20,006 nucleotides of DNA, from assembly GCF_937936315.1 (NCBI RefSeq), contig NZ_CALGWU010000001.1, positions 1 to 20,006 on the forward strand, read 5' to 3'. Position numbers and translations under genes: made by a program. This document shows positions 1 to 7,488 of this stretch, one piece after another (positions within the stretch are counted from its first letter, which is position 1; each line of letters starts with the position of its first letter). The stretch is from an uncultured Capnocytophaga sp. (GTDB lineage Bacteria; Bacteroidota; Bacteroidia; Flavobacteriales; Flavobacteriaceae). The notes beneath the pieces were generated by a model that had not been told where the DNA came from, searched no databases, and was given only the letters and a program-made list of their open reading frames with translations.

Positions 1-27
1 TGTATGAGCTAATTATATTATTTTTTG

Positions 28-35
28 TAGTTTTG
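28..35 (+). promoter_or_regulatory. possible lone -7 promoter element
   Basis: The octamer TAGTTTTG fits the Bacteroidota -7 consensus TAnnTTTG. No TTG is seen at the expected -33 distance, which would fall at the very start of the window. Downstream there is only an eight-codon reading frame (73-99) and a hairpin, and the next real gene converges from the other side. If active it would give a very short transcript; it may equally be chance. Confidence 0.2.
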
Positions 36-98
36 CATTTTAAATTCTATTTTTCTCCAAAAAATAAAGCAATGGATAAAAAGATAGTGTATATGTAA

Positions 99-128
99 AA
101 AGCTGTTTGATACTATCAAAACAGCTTT
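99..128 (-). terminator. stem-loop, possible distal terminator of the parB operon
   Basis: Arms 99-108 and 119-128 are complementary over 10 bp, and the stem can be extended inward with one bulge. Read on the minus strand, the hairpin is followed by a run of five T, as expected of an intrinsic terminator for the operon that ends at 255. On the plus strand it lacks a T run. Confidence 0.4.
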
Positions 129-190
129 AATGATGTAGGGAGATTACTTATTAAATCTAGCAATTCTACAATATTTTTGAGGAGTTGTAG

Positions 191-213
191 AAAAAGCAAA
201 TGTATGCTTTTTT
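191..213 (-). terminator. hairpin terminator after the DUF5683 gene
   Basis: Arms 191-198 and 205-212 (AAAAAGCA and its complement) enclose a six-base loop and are flanked by A/T runs, so the structure could terminate in either direction. It lies about 40 bases past the stop codon at 255. A second inverted repeat, 164-171 with 185-192, sits next to it. The stem is AT-rich and therefore weak. Confidence 0.4.
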
Positions 214-254
214 CTGAAGTTATCAGGTGTAAGAACTCAGTTTATTATTATTAT

Positions 255-875
255 TTATCTTTTGGATTTATATGTGAGAGTTAAACCAAATTGAGGCTGT
301 GTGAGCAAATCGTTGTGGATAAAAGGTTCTAAAGTAAGTTGTTCATCTACATTGAACTGCTTGAGGTGGGCATCTACGTTTGCCTCAATAATATTTAAGG
401 TATACAAAGCGACTCCTATGAGAATAGAGAGCTCCTTATTACGGCGATAGAACTGTATGCCTCGACGCAGTCCATCGGTACTGAGACGCGGTTGTCCATC
501 TGAGCGATTGCCATAAAACTCATCATCAGTAAAGCCTTGTTGGCGACGTTTGTAGGCGGAGAGATAACGATCGTATTCCTTAGAGTTTTGGACATAGAAG
601 TATATGGGAGTACCGATAGCAATATATACCAAAGGCACTTTCCAATAACTTTTGTTGTATATCTGTCCTAAACCTGGAATAACAGCTGAATAGAAAGCGG
701 CTTTTGCGGGCGAAAGAGGATCGGTATTCCAAGTAACTTTTTTCATATTGTCTTGCATAACGGCTACCTGCATAGAGTTGGAGGGTACTTCCACCACTTC
801 CTCTGTATCGTTTTGTGCGTATGAAATACCCCCTCCCATAAGGAGTGCCATTATGAAAACAATTGTTCTACTCAT
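255..875 (-). CDS. DUF5683 domain protein, envelope-associated
   Basis: A 206-residue protein of unknown biochemical role. An N-terminal signal peptide ends near Ala20-Gln21. The core around residues 52-98 (DPLSPAKAAFYSAVIPGLGQ, then an aromatic-rich hydrophobic stretch) is the hallmark of the DUF5683 family found in Bacteroidota. A further hydrophobic segment lies at 149-164. The start codon overlaps the last eight bases of parB, so translation is probably coupled and the gene belongs to the partitioning operon. Synteny of DUF5683 with parA-parB is, to my knowledge, common in Flavobacteriia, which supports the call but does not reveal a function. It is the last gene of the operon; no dapB or lepB follows, although those often come next in relatives. 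Confidence 0.85.
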   Translation of the reverse strand: MSRTIVFIMALLMGGGISYAQNDTEEVVEVPSNSMQVAVMQDNMKKVTWNTDPLSPAKAAFYSAVIPGLGQIYNKSYWKVPLVYIAIGTPIYFYVQNSKEYDRYLSAYKRRQQGFTDDEFYGNRSDGQPRLSTDGLRRGIQFYRRNKELSILIGVALYTLNIIEANVDAHLKQFNVDEQLTLEPFIHNDLLTQPQFGLTLTYKSKR

Positions 876-1800
876 CTTTTTTGTTTAATAAACTTTGAAT
901 GCGTTTGAAATCTTCCTCTGAAGTAAAAGGGATAGTAAGGCTACCTTTACCATTTTTGCTCATTTTTACGGCAACTTTAGTGCCAAAAAAGTGATTGAAG
1001 CTACTCATATTTTCTTTGATATAAGTAGGAACTTCATTTTTGTTACTGCTTTTAGGTAGCTGTATACTCACAACATTAGGCGTTTCGGGGTTTTGCAAAC
1101 GGCGTACGAGCTCCTCAGTATCACGCACCGATAAATTATCGGAAATGATGCGTTGGTACACTTCTGCTTGTTGCTCGGGGTTTTCTATGGCTATAATTGC
1201 ACGACCGTGCCCCATAGAGATGAAGCCATCGCGTATACCTGTTTGAATGATGGGAGCGAGTTTGAGCAAACGCAAATAGTTGGTAATTGTAGAACGCTTT
1301 TTACCTACACGTTTACTCATTTGGTCTTGAGTGAGGTTTACCTGCTCTATGAGCTGTTGGTAAGAGAGAGCAATCTCTATAGGGTCTAAATCTTGGCGCT
1401 GAATATTCTCTACCAAAGCCATTGTAAGCGACTCGTTGTCGTCGGCAATGCGGATATAGGCAGGAATCGTTTTGAGTCCAGCTAATTTAGAAGCTCTAAA
1501 ACGGCGTTCTCCAGAAATGAGTTGATATTTGTTTTCTCCGTCGAGTTTGCGTACGGTGATAGGTTGTACTACTCCTAATTCCTCAATAGAGGAAGCGAGC
1601 CCTTGTAACTCTTCTTCATTAAAAGAAGTACGAGGCTGAAAAGGGTTCGTTTCTATTAGGTCGAGTTCAAGTTCTATGATATTTCCTACGATCTTATCGG
1701 CGTTCTTATCTTTGATAGAATTGATAGCCACTTCGGGGCTATTGCCAAAAATAGCTGAAATACCTCTCCCCAAGGCAGGTTTTTTAGCAGGTTTCGTCAT
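868..1800 (-). CDS. parB: chromosome-partitioning protein ParB (Spo0J family)
   Basis: A 310-residue centromere-binding CTPase that loads on parS sites and spreads as a clamp, working with ParA to segregate the origin region. The N-terminal LGRGISAIFG (10-19) is the typical ParA-contact region. The ParB/Srx nucleotide-binding core follows, with NPFQPR (52-57), GERRFRA (97-103, the CTP-binding motif) and ENIQRQDL (131-138). A helix-turn-helix at about 157-178 is followed by GHGRAI (197-202). The C-terminal dimerisation part is more variable. The ATG overlaps the parA stop by one base (TAATG), and the 3' end overlaps the DUF5683 start by eight bases, so the genes are translationally coupled. 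Length and motifs are those of a full-length chromosomal ParB. I did not recognise a parS site in the window. Confidence 0.97.
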   Translation of the reverse strand: MTKPAKKPALGRGISAIFGNSPEVAINSIKDKNADKIVGNIIELELDLIETNPFQPRTSFNEEELQGLASSIEELGVVQPITVRKLDGENKYQLISGERRFRASKLAGLKTIPAYIRIADDNESLTMALVENIQRQDLDPIEIALSYQQLIEQVNLTQDQMSKRVGKKRSTITNYLRLLKLAPIIQTGIRDGFISMGHGRAIIAIENPEQQAEVYQRIISDNLSVRDTEELVRRLQNPETPNVVSIQLPKSSNKNEVPTYIKENMSSFNHFFGTKVAVKMSKNGKGSLTIPFTSEEDFKRIQSLLNKKDE

Positions 1801-2570
1801 TATGCAGTTTTGTTTTTATCTATAATCTCTTGAGCTAAGTTGATGTGATTAGTAGCTCCTTTACTAGTGGCATCATAGTTGATGATAGTTTCGCCAAAAC
1901 TAGGAGCTTCGCTAAGGCGTACGTTGCGTTGAATAATGGTTTTGAACACCATATCACTGAAGTGTTTTTGCACTTCTTCTACCACTTGGTTAGAAAGGCG
2001 TAAACGAGCATCATACATAGTGAGCAATAAGCCTTCGATATCTAAATCGGGGTTGAAGGTTTTTTGTACACTTTTAATAGTATTGAGGAGTTTGCCTAAT
2101 CCTTCCAAAGCGAAGTACTCACATTGGATAGGCACAATCACCGAGTTAGCCGCTGTAAGAGCATTTAAGGTGATAAGTCCTAATGATGGAGCACAATCTA
2201 TCAATATGTAATCATATTGGTCTTTGATAGGTTCTAAAGCTTTTTTGAGCATATACTCACGTTGTTCTTTATCAACCAATTCAATCTCAATAGCTACTAA
2301 GTTGATGTGAGCTGCAATAAGGTCGAGGTTAGGAGAACTAGTTTGAACAATCATATCTTTAGCCTCCATTGTATGTTCTAAAAGCTCGTAAGTACCGTGC
2401 TCAATAGAATCTACATCAATACCTAAGCCAGAAGTAGCATTTGCTTGTGGGTCGGCATCAATGAGTAATACTTTTTTTTCTAATACGCCTAAGGAGGCGG
2501 CTAAGTTCACAGAGGTAGTGGTTTTTCCCACGCCCCCTTTTTGGTTTGCAATAGCTATTATTTTACCCAT
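1800..2570 (-). CDS. parA: chromosome-partitioning ATPase ParA (Soj family)
   Basis: A 256-residue P-loop ATPase that binds DNA non-specifically as an ATP-bound dimer and moves ParB-parS complexes. The deviant Walker A motif KGGVGKTT is at residues 11-18 and the Walker A' region LLIDADPQAN at 35-44. Further in, LIDCAPSLGLITLNAL is the Walker B region. There is no N-terminal DNA-binding extension, which is typical of chromosomal (type Ib-like) Soj rather than large plasmid ParA. It begins 13 bases after the ybaB stop and overlaps parB by one base, so the three genes form one transcript. Confidence 0.97.
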   Translation of the reverse strand: MGKIIAIANQKGGVGKTTTSVNLAASLGVLEKKVLLIDADPQANATSGLGIDVDSIEHGTYELLEHTMEAKDMIVQTSSPNLDLIAAHINLVAIEIELVDKEQREYMLKKALEPIKDQYDYILIDCAPSLGLITLNALTAANSVIVPIQCEYFALEGLGKLLNTIKSVQKTFNPDLDIEGLLLTMYDARLRLSNQVVEEVQKHFSDMVFKTIIQRNVRLSEAPSFGETIINYDATSKGATNHINLAQEIIDKNKTA

Positions 2571-2583
2571 AGATTTAGTGTTT

Positions 2584-2889
2584 TTAAAAGTTAAAGGGAA
2601 GCCCTTGCTTGGCTACATTAGCTAATTCTAATTCATTGAGTTCTGTAGCTTTGGCAATAGCCTTGTTGAGTGTGATAATCAAATAGTCCTCCAAGGCTTC
2701 TTTGTCTTCTAACAAAGCCTCGCTTATTTGAATGCTTTTAATTTCTCGATTGGCAGTAATTGTTACTTTTACGCTGCCATCAGGGGCAATTTCATCAACT
2801 AATACGTGATTTAAACGTGCTTTAGCCTCTTCTATTTTTTGCTGGGTTTCCTTGAGTTTCCCCATCATTCCCATCATATCTCCAAACAT
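2584..2889 (-). CDS. ybaB: YbaB/EbfC nucleoid-associated protein
   Basis: A 101-residue DNA-binding protein of the YbaB/EbfC family, whose members form tweezer-shaped dimers and coat the nucleoid. The N-terminus is Met/Gly-rich (MFGDMMGMMG), then comes an amphipathic helix (about 10-28), then the beta strands (VDEIAPDGSVKVTITANREI), and a C-terminal helix with the usual low-complexity ending. Length is normal for the family. In many bacteria ybaB sits with dnaX and recR; here it is the first gene of the parA-parB operon, 13 bases upstream of parA and directly behind a good promoter. That placement suggests co-expression of nucleoid organisation and segregation functions (inference). Confidence 0.93.
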   Translation of the reverse strand: MFGDMMGMMGKLKETQQKIEEAKARLNHVLVDEIAPDGSVKVTITANREIKSIQISEALLEDKEALEDYLIITLNKAIAKATELNELELANVAKQGLPFNF

Positions 2890-2911
2890 AATATTTTATT
2901 TTTTCAGAGGG

Positions 2912-2945
2912 CAAAAGTACAACTTTTTTTGAAACATCACACAAA
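2912..2945 (-). promoter_or_regulatory. promoter of the ybaB-parA-parB operon
   Basis: On the minus strand TACTTTTG (2912-2919) matches the Bacteroidota -7 box TAnnTTTG, and TTTG (2942-2945) lies 22 bases upstream, slightly longer than ideal. The -33 element falls inside the last codons of the transporter gene that ends at 2937, so the two genes overlap at a regulatory level. The -7 box is about 22 bases before the ybaB start codon. Confidence 0.7.
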
Positions 2946-4607
2946 AAATACAATCAATAATTGCGCTACCATTATTCGTAAGAAGGTAGTGAGCGGATAT
3001 ACACTTGCATAGGTAAGGGCAGGAATTTCGGAGTTAGACATATCATTAGCAAATGCCAAAGCAGGAGGGTCGGTAGAGGCACCAGAAAGCAAACCACAGA
3101 TTTCCAAATAGTCTAATTTTGCTTTTAATCGAGCTACAATAGAGGTTACTAACAGAGGAATAAGAGTGATGAGAGCTCCTAAGCTCATCCAATATAGTCC
3201 ATCACCGTGTAATAAGGTTTGAACGAATTGAGCTCTAGCGTCTAAGCCCACACTAGCAAGGAATAATACAATACCAATTTCGCGCACCATTAAGTTAGCA
3301 CTTTGTGATACGTAGTGGGTAACTGAGAATTTACCGCCATAGCGACTTATCAATATAGCTACAATTAGAGGGCCTCCAGCAAGCCCTAAACGCACTGCAC
3401 CTGGTATCCCTGGTATAGAGAAAGGAATACTACCTAATAGTACCCCAAGAGTGATACCCATAAAAAGTTCAGCAATATGAGGAGTTTGCAAACGGCGTTT
3501 AGAGTTACCAAACTCTTTACTAACAAGTTGTATGTGAGTTTCATCACCTATTACGGTAATAGTGTCACCAAACTGTAATTTTGTATTAGCAGAAGGAACA
3601 AACTCTACACCTGCACGGAATACACGGCTGATCGTTACTCCGAAACGTCGACGTACATCTAATTCAGCTAAAGTTTTGGTGAAAATAGCACGCTGTGTTA
3701 CATTGATACGGCGCGAGGTGTAGCGCATATCTTTTTCATCAGGGAAATAATCGGTGATTGATACACTATCCCCCATTAGGGTAAAGAATTTTTCGTTCTC
3801 TCTTTGGTTGGCTACAATTAGAACTATATCGCCTTCTTCTATGTGAGTTTCGGCATTAGCTAATAAGATTTCACCTTTTCGGCACATACGTGAGATGGTG
3901 AAATCAAAATCGAGTGTTTTTTTGATAACACTTAATTTTTTTCCAAATAAAGAAGGGTTGGTAACTTTGATAGCAAAGCGGTTGATTACCACTTGGTCTT
4001 TAGAATGGCGCACGGCATTCAAACGTTTTTCGGTGTCTAAATTTACTTTGAAAATACTTTTTAAACCTAACATTACGATGATGATACCTAGTACGCCAAA
4101 AGGATAAGCTACAGCGTACATCGTAGTGAGTGATGGAGCTTCTTCACCAAATTTTTCGGCAAGAGCAGCGTTGGCAGCTCCTAATCCAGGAGTATTGGTT
4201 ACAGCACCTGACATAATTCCTACTAAGGTAGACATATCAGTTTGAGTGATGTAGTGAATTCCTATAACAGTTAGTACACAAGTAACGATAGATAGGATTG
4301 CTAATAAATTTAGTTTGATACCTTCTCTTTTAAAGGCTGAGAAAAAACCAGGGCCTACTTGTAACCCAATGGTATAAACGAAGAGTATTAGCCCAAATTC
4401 TTTTATGAAGTGCTGAATATGCATATTAACAGTAAAGCCCATTTCAGCCATAGCAATACCTGCAAAAAGTACCCAAGCGATACCGAATGAGATGCCAAAA
4501 ATTTTAATTTTTCCTAAGGCAACTCCCACTGCGATGACAACGCTGTACACTATCACAGTGTAAGCTACACTCTCGTGGTTAGTCATCAAATTCCAAAGCC
4601 ATTCCAT
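2937..4607 (-). CDS. AspT/YidE/YbjL family transporter
   Basis: A 556-residue inner-membrane protein of the aspartate:alanine exchanger (AAEx) superfamily. Two homologous membrane halves flank two central RCK_C (TrkA-C) domains at about 205-285 and 295-370. The internal duplication is visible in SGAVTNTPGLGAAN (133-146) against SGASTDPPALAFAN (508-521), and in GLILFVYTIGLQVG (72-85) against GIVLFLASVGLDAR (445-458). The substrate cannot be read from sequence: family members exchange aspartate and alanine or are uncharacterised, and the RCK_C domains suggest ligand gating. The ATG start gives an intact first membrane helix. The AT-rich 5' flank (4608-4680) shows no convincing promoter, so it may be co-transcribed with the pruA gene or use a weak start. 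Confidence 0.9.
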   Translation of the reverse strand: MEWLWNLMTNHESVAYTVIVYSVVIAVGVALGKIKIFGISFGIAWVLFAGIAMAEMGFTVNMHIQHFIKEFGLILFVYTIGLQVGPGFFSAFKREGIKLNLLAILSIVTCVLTVIGIHYITQTDMSTLVGIMSGAVTNTPGLGAANAALAEKFGEEAPSLTTMYAVAYPFGVLGIIIVMLGLKSIFKVNLDTEKRLNAVRHSKDQVVINRFAIKVTNPSLFGKKLSVIKKTLDFDFTISRMCRKGEILLANAETHIEEGDIVLIVANQRENEKFFTLMGDSVSITDYFPDEKDMRYTSRRINVTQRAIFTKTLAELDVRRRFGVTISRVFRAGVEFVPSANTKLQFGDTITVIGDETHIQLVSKEFGNSKRRLQTPHIAELFMGITLGVLLGSIPFSIPGIPGAVRLGLAGGPLIVAILISRYGGKFSVTHYVSQSANLMVREIGIVLFLASVGLDARAQFVQTLLHGDGLYWMSLGALITLIPLLVTSIVARLKAKLDYLEICGLLSGASTDPPALAFANDMSNSEIPALTYASVYPLTTFLRIMVAQLLIVFFV

Positions 4608-4680
4608 TTAATGTTTGATAATTAGTGTTTAATGATTAATGATTTAATGTTTATTATGTTTTATTATTTTATTTGTTATA

Positions 4681-4731
4681 AACTTTGCCAAAGACCGTAG
4701 CAGCATAAACTTTAAGGACTTTGGCAAAGTT
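4681..4731 (-). terminator. ACTTTGCCAAAG inverted repeat after pruA
   Basis: Arms AACTTTGCCAAAG (4681-4693) and its exact complement (4719-4731) are separated by 25 bases, starting 14 bases past the pruA stop. The minus-strand sequence after the stem is AT-rich but has no run of T, so it may be an mRNA 3'-end stabiliser or partial terminator rather than a classic intrinsic terminator. The same core recurs at 6473-6519 and 18600-18611. Confidence 0.5.
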
Positions 4732-4744
4732 AAATTATTATTTA

Positions 4745-6370
4745 TTAGCCCAAGAATGGATAACGATAATCCACTGGTGGTACAAAAGTTTCTTTGATGA
4801 GGCGTGGTGATACCCAGCGCAATAGGTTTTGAGCTGATCCAGCCTTGTCATTAGTTCCTGAAGCACGAGCGCCTCCAAAAGGTTGTTGTCCTACAACGGC
4901 TCCTGTAGGTTTATCGTTTACATAGAAGTTACCTGCAGCGTTTTCGAGGACTTTTACAGCTTGATCTATCACGTAGCGATCGGTAGCAAATATTGCTCCA
5001 GTGAGAGCATAAGCTGAAGTTTCATCAACGAGTTTTAAGGTTTCTTCCCATTTGGCATCATCGTATACATATACAGTTACAACAGGACCAAAGAGTTCAG
5101 TTTCCATAGTGGTATAATGAGGGTTAGTAGTAACAATAACAGTAGGTTCTATAAAATAACCTTTACTCTTGTCGTAACCACCACCTACAAAAATTTCGGC
5201 ATCCTTATCTTTTTTAGCTTGGTCTATATATTTAGCCAAATTATCAAAAGAATGTTCGTGAATAACAGCAGTGATGAAGTTTTCGAAGTTTTCGGGAGAA
5301 CCCATTTTGAAAGACAAAACGTCTTCTTTTACGAAGGCTAAGGTCTCATCAGCTTTTGATTTAGGTAAATAAACACGAGAGGCAGCGCTACATTTTTGTC
5401 CTTGATATTCAAAAGCACCGCGAGTGATAGCCGTAGCTACTTGTTTAGGACAAGCGCTTGGGTGAGCGAGGATAAAGTCTTTACCGCCTGTTTCGCCTAC
5501 TATCTTAGGATAAGTTCTGTAGTTATGAATATTGTTGCCTATTTTCTTCCAAATATCTTGGAAAACATTGGTAGAACCTGTAAAGTGGATACCTGCAAAA
5601 TGCGGACTAGCAAGAAGAGTATCAGTAATCATAGCAGCATCGCCGTGTAGCACGTTGATAACTCCATCTGGTAAGCCTGCTTTTTTAAATACTTCTACTA
5701 TCATATTAGCAGAGAAGATTTGAGAAGTGCTTGGTTTCCAAATTACTACGTTACCCATTAGAGCAGCACTTGCTGGCAAGTTGCCCGAAATAGCAGTAAA
5801 GTTAAACGGAGTAACAGCATACACGAAACCTTCTAAAGGGCGATACTCTACGCGATTCCATACACCTTCTGAAGAATTTGGTTGATCGTTATAGATGTTA
5901 GCCATAAACTCTACGTTGAAGCGCAAGAAGTCTATTAGCTCGCAAGCAGAATCTATTTCAGCTTGGTGCACTGTTTTAGACTGAGCAATCATCGTAGCGG
6001 CGTTCATTTTGGCGCGGTAAGGACCAGCAATAAGGTCAGCAGCTTTTAAGAAGATAGCGGCGCGTTCTTCCCACGCGAGAGCAGCCCATTTCTTACGAGC
6101 TTCAAGGGCTACAGCTATCGCTTTTTCTACCTCTGCTTTGCTAGCGTTGTGGTAAACGCCCAAGCAGTGCTTGTGGTCGTGTGGAGGGTGCATCTCGCTC
6201 GTATTGCCAGTGCGTACTTCCTCACTGCCAATGTATAGCGGAGCATCTACACGGGTGTTCCATAATTCTTTGTAGGCTTTGAGCACCGCTTCGCGCTCAG
6301 GGCTTCCTAGTGCATAACTCTTTACAGGCTCATTGACAGCCTTAGGTACTTTAAAAAAACCTTTTCCCAT
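4745..6370 (-). CDS. pruA: 1-pyrroline-5-carboxylate (glutamate semialdehyde) dehydrogenase
   Basis: A 541-residue NAD-dependent aldehyde dehydrogenase of the stand-alone PruA type, oxidising glutamate-5-semialdehyde to glutamate in proline (and arginine/ornithine) breakdown. The family core is plain: TPFNFTAISGN (187-197, cofactor and active-site pocket), the general-base Glu293 in VGETGGKD, and the nucleophile Cys327 in EYQGQKCSAASR. The C-terminal FGGARASGTNDKAG is also typical of this subfamily and distinguishes it from general aldehyde dehydrogenases. Length matches the roughly 540-residue monofunctional enzyme, not the bifunctional PutA. No proline dehydrogenase lies in the window, so the pathway partner must be elsewhere. 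A promoter (6418-6448) lies just upstream and a hairpin (4681-4731) just downstream. Confidence 0.95.
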   Translation of the reverse strand: MGKGFFKVPKAVNEPVKSYALGSPEREAVLKAYKELWNTRVDAPLYIGSEEVRTGNTSEMHPPHDHKHCLGVYHNASKAEVEKAIAVALEARKKWAALAWEERAAIFLKAADLIAGPYRAKMNAATMIAQSKTVHQAEIDSACELIDFLRFNVEFMANIYNDQPNSSEGVWNRVEYRPLEGFVYAVTPFNFTAISGNLPASAALMGNVVIWKPSTSQIFSANMIVEVFKKAGLPDGVINVLHGDAAMITDTLLASPHFAGIHFTGSTNVFQDIWKKIGNNIHNYRTYPKIVGETGGKDFILAHPSACPKQVATAITRGAFEYQGQKCSAASRVYLPKSKADETLAFVKEDVLSFKMGSPENFENFITAVIHEHSFDNLAKYIDQAKKDKDAEIFVGGGYDKSKGYFIEPTVIVTTNPHYTTMETELFGPVVTVYVYDDAKWEETLKLVDETSAYALTGAIFATDRYVIDQAVKVLENAAGNFYVNDKPTGAVVGQQPFGGARASGTNDKAGSAQNLLRWVSPRLIKETFVPPVDYRYPFLG

Positions 6371-6417
6371 TGTTATTTCGTGTTTTAAGTTGTTAAAAAT
6401 AAATTAGAAATTTTCGG

Positions 6418-6448
6418 CTAAGATACGACAATTATTTGAACCTACAAA
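6418..6448 (-). promoter_or_regulatory. probable pruA promoter
   Basis: On the minus strand TTTG (6445-6448), a 19-base spacer and TATCTTAG (6418-6425) resemble the Bacteroidota consensus, with one mismatch in the -7 box (TTAG for TTTG). The box lies about 48 bases before the pruA ATG. Confidence 0.5.
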
Positions 6449-6472
6449 TTTTAGAAAGGAAATCATATAAAA

Positions 6473-6519
6473 ACTTTGCCAAAGGTCATAACTTGTTGTA
6501 TTATGACCTTTGGCAAAGT
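6473..6519 (-). terminator. strong intrinsic terminator of the receptor/lipoprotein operon
   Basis: A perfect 19-bp stem (6473-6491 with 6501-6519) closes a nine-base loop. On the minus strand it is followed at once by a run of five T, the layout of an intrinsic terminator, and it begins 19 bases past the stop codon of the last lipoprotein gene. The stem contains the recurrent ACTTTGCCAAAG motif. Confidence 0.8.
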
Positions 6520-6537
6520 GATGTTATTTATTTTGTT

Positions 6538-7467
6538 TTACAAGAAAGTACCACTACTTTCAGGATCGAGGGTTGATGAGAGAATATCGTTTCGGTCTTT
6601 TTCGATTTCGGCTTTGGTCGCGCCAAATTCGCGCATTGCATCTTCTATTTGTTCATCTTCTGCTATGATATCTGTATAGATATGAATAGGGATTTTCACT
6701 TCCATAACTTTGTTAGCAGGAAGGGTACTATAAGTTAATCCAGTGGGTTTGGTAGTAAAATAGCCTAATACGATTTTTAAATCGAAATTTACATAAGCTC
6801 TTTTGATTTCGAAGAATCCTTTCAATCCTATTTGCTCTCTACGGAGTACTCCTTTAGGGGCATTTGGATTTTTATCATAATTACCGCCTTTGATATACAA
6901 TTCTTCAGGATTGGTATCGCGGTATTTGTAACGCAAGGCTTCAGCTTGGGTAGGTACTGTAGTATTGCTAGCTACCGCTGTGAAATTATCGGCGATAAAG
7001 AAGAATTGATAGTGATTAGGTGCCTGACCTGTAGTCAACAGTGAGTTTATACGTTTACCCTCTTTATCATAGAAGATAAGTTCTATTCCAGAGAGTGATA
7101 CTCCAGCTTGATCATTACTTCCTTCCCAACGGATAGCGGTAGGATTATCGTTTGCTGGGGTAATAACGCCATTTTTGTTCTCAAAATAGAAACGTTGTAC
7201 TGTTTTGAGGTATTTCACGGGGTAGTCGGGGTTACCATGGAAATAGCCGTGAGAATGCCCTTTGGTAAAACGCACTTCAAGTCGGCTCCACTTAGCTACA
7301 AACTCTTCGGTAGTAGCTGTGGTGGTGGAGGTAGTGGTAGCGGTAGTGGTAGAAGATTGCGTAGTAGGAGGGGTTACTTTATTATCGTCTTTACTGCAAG
7401 AGACAGAAAGAAAAGTAACAAATATTGACAGTAATGAGATTTTAAAAAAGTCGTATATATTTTTCAT
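6538..7467 (-). CDS. surface lipoprotein with Thr-rich linker and His motif
   Basis: A 309-residue lipoprotein of unidentified family. The signal peptide ends at Cys24. The residues after it, SerLysAspAsp, fit the lipoprotein export signal described for Capnocytophaga, so I infer an outer-surface location. A low-complexity Thr/Ser linker (about 36-53) precedes a folded domain that opens with GHSHGYFHG (70-78), a plausible metal-binding cluster. The stretches PNHYQFFF (150-157), YKYRDTNPE (180-188) and IGLKGFFEIK (213-222) correspond to PIHQHFFQ, YEYQDTDPE and IGLKGVFHIK in the neighbouring lipoprotein, so the two are paralogues. It lies 21 bases downstream of that gene as the last member of an operon with a TonB-dependent receptor, and probably binds or presents that receptor's substrate (inference). 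Confidence 0.8.
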   Translation of the reverse strand: MKNIYDFFKISLLSIFVTFLSVSCSKDDNKVTPPTTQSSTTTATTTSTTTATTEEFVAKWSRLEVRFTKGHSHGYFHGNPDYPVKYLKTVQRFYFENKNGVITPANDNPTAIRWEGSNDQAGVSLSGIELIFYDKEGKRINSLLTTGQAPNHYQFFFIADNFTAVASNTTVPTQAEALRYKYRDTNPEELYIKGGNYDKNPNAPKGVLRREQIGLKGFFEIKRAYVNFDLKIVLGYFTTKPTGLTYSTLPANKVMEVKIPIHIYTDIIAEDEQIEDAMREFGATKAEIEKDRNDILSSTLDPESSGTFL

Positions 7468-7488
7468 CGTTTTTTAATGTTAAAAAGG

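Noticed and set aside
255..2945. parS site near the parAB genes
   Set aside because: I looked for a palindrome like TGTTTCACGTGAAACA and found none; it may lie outside the window.
7108..7477. Plus-strand reading frames with Gly/Ser- or Val-rich runs
   Set aside because: They are shadows of the Thr-rich codon tract in the minus-strand lipoprotein gene.
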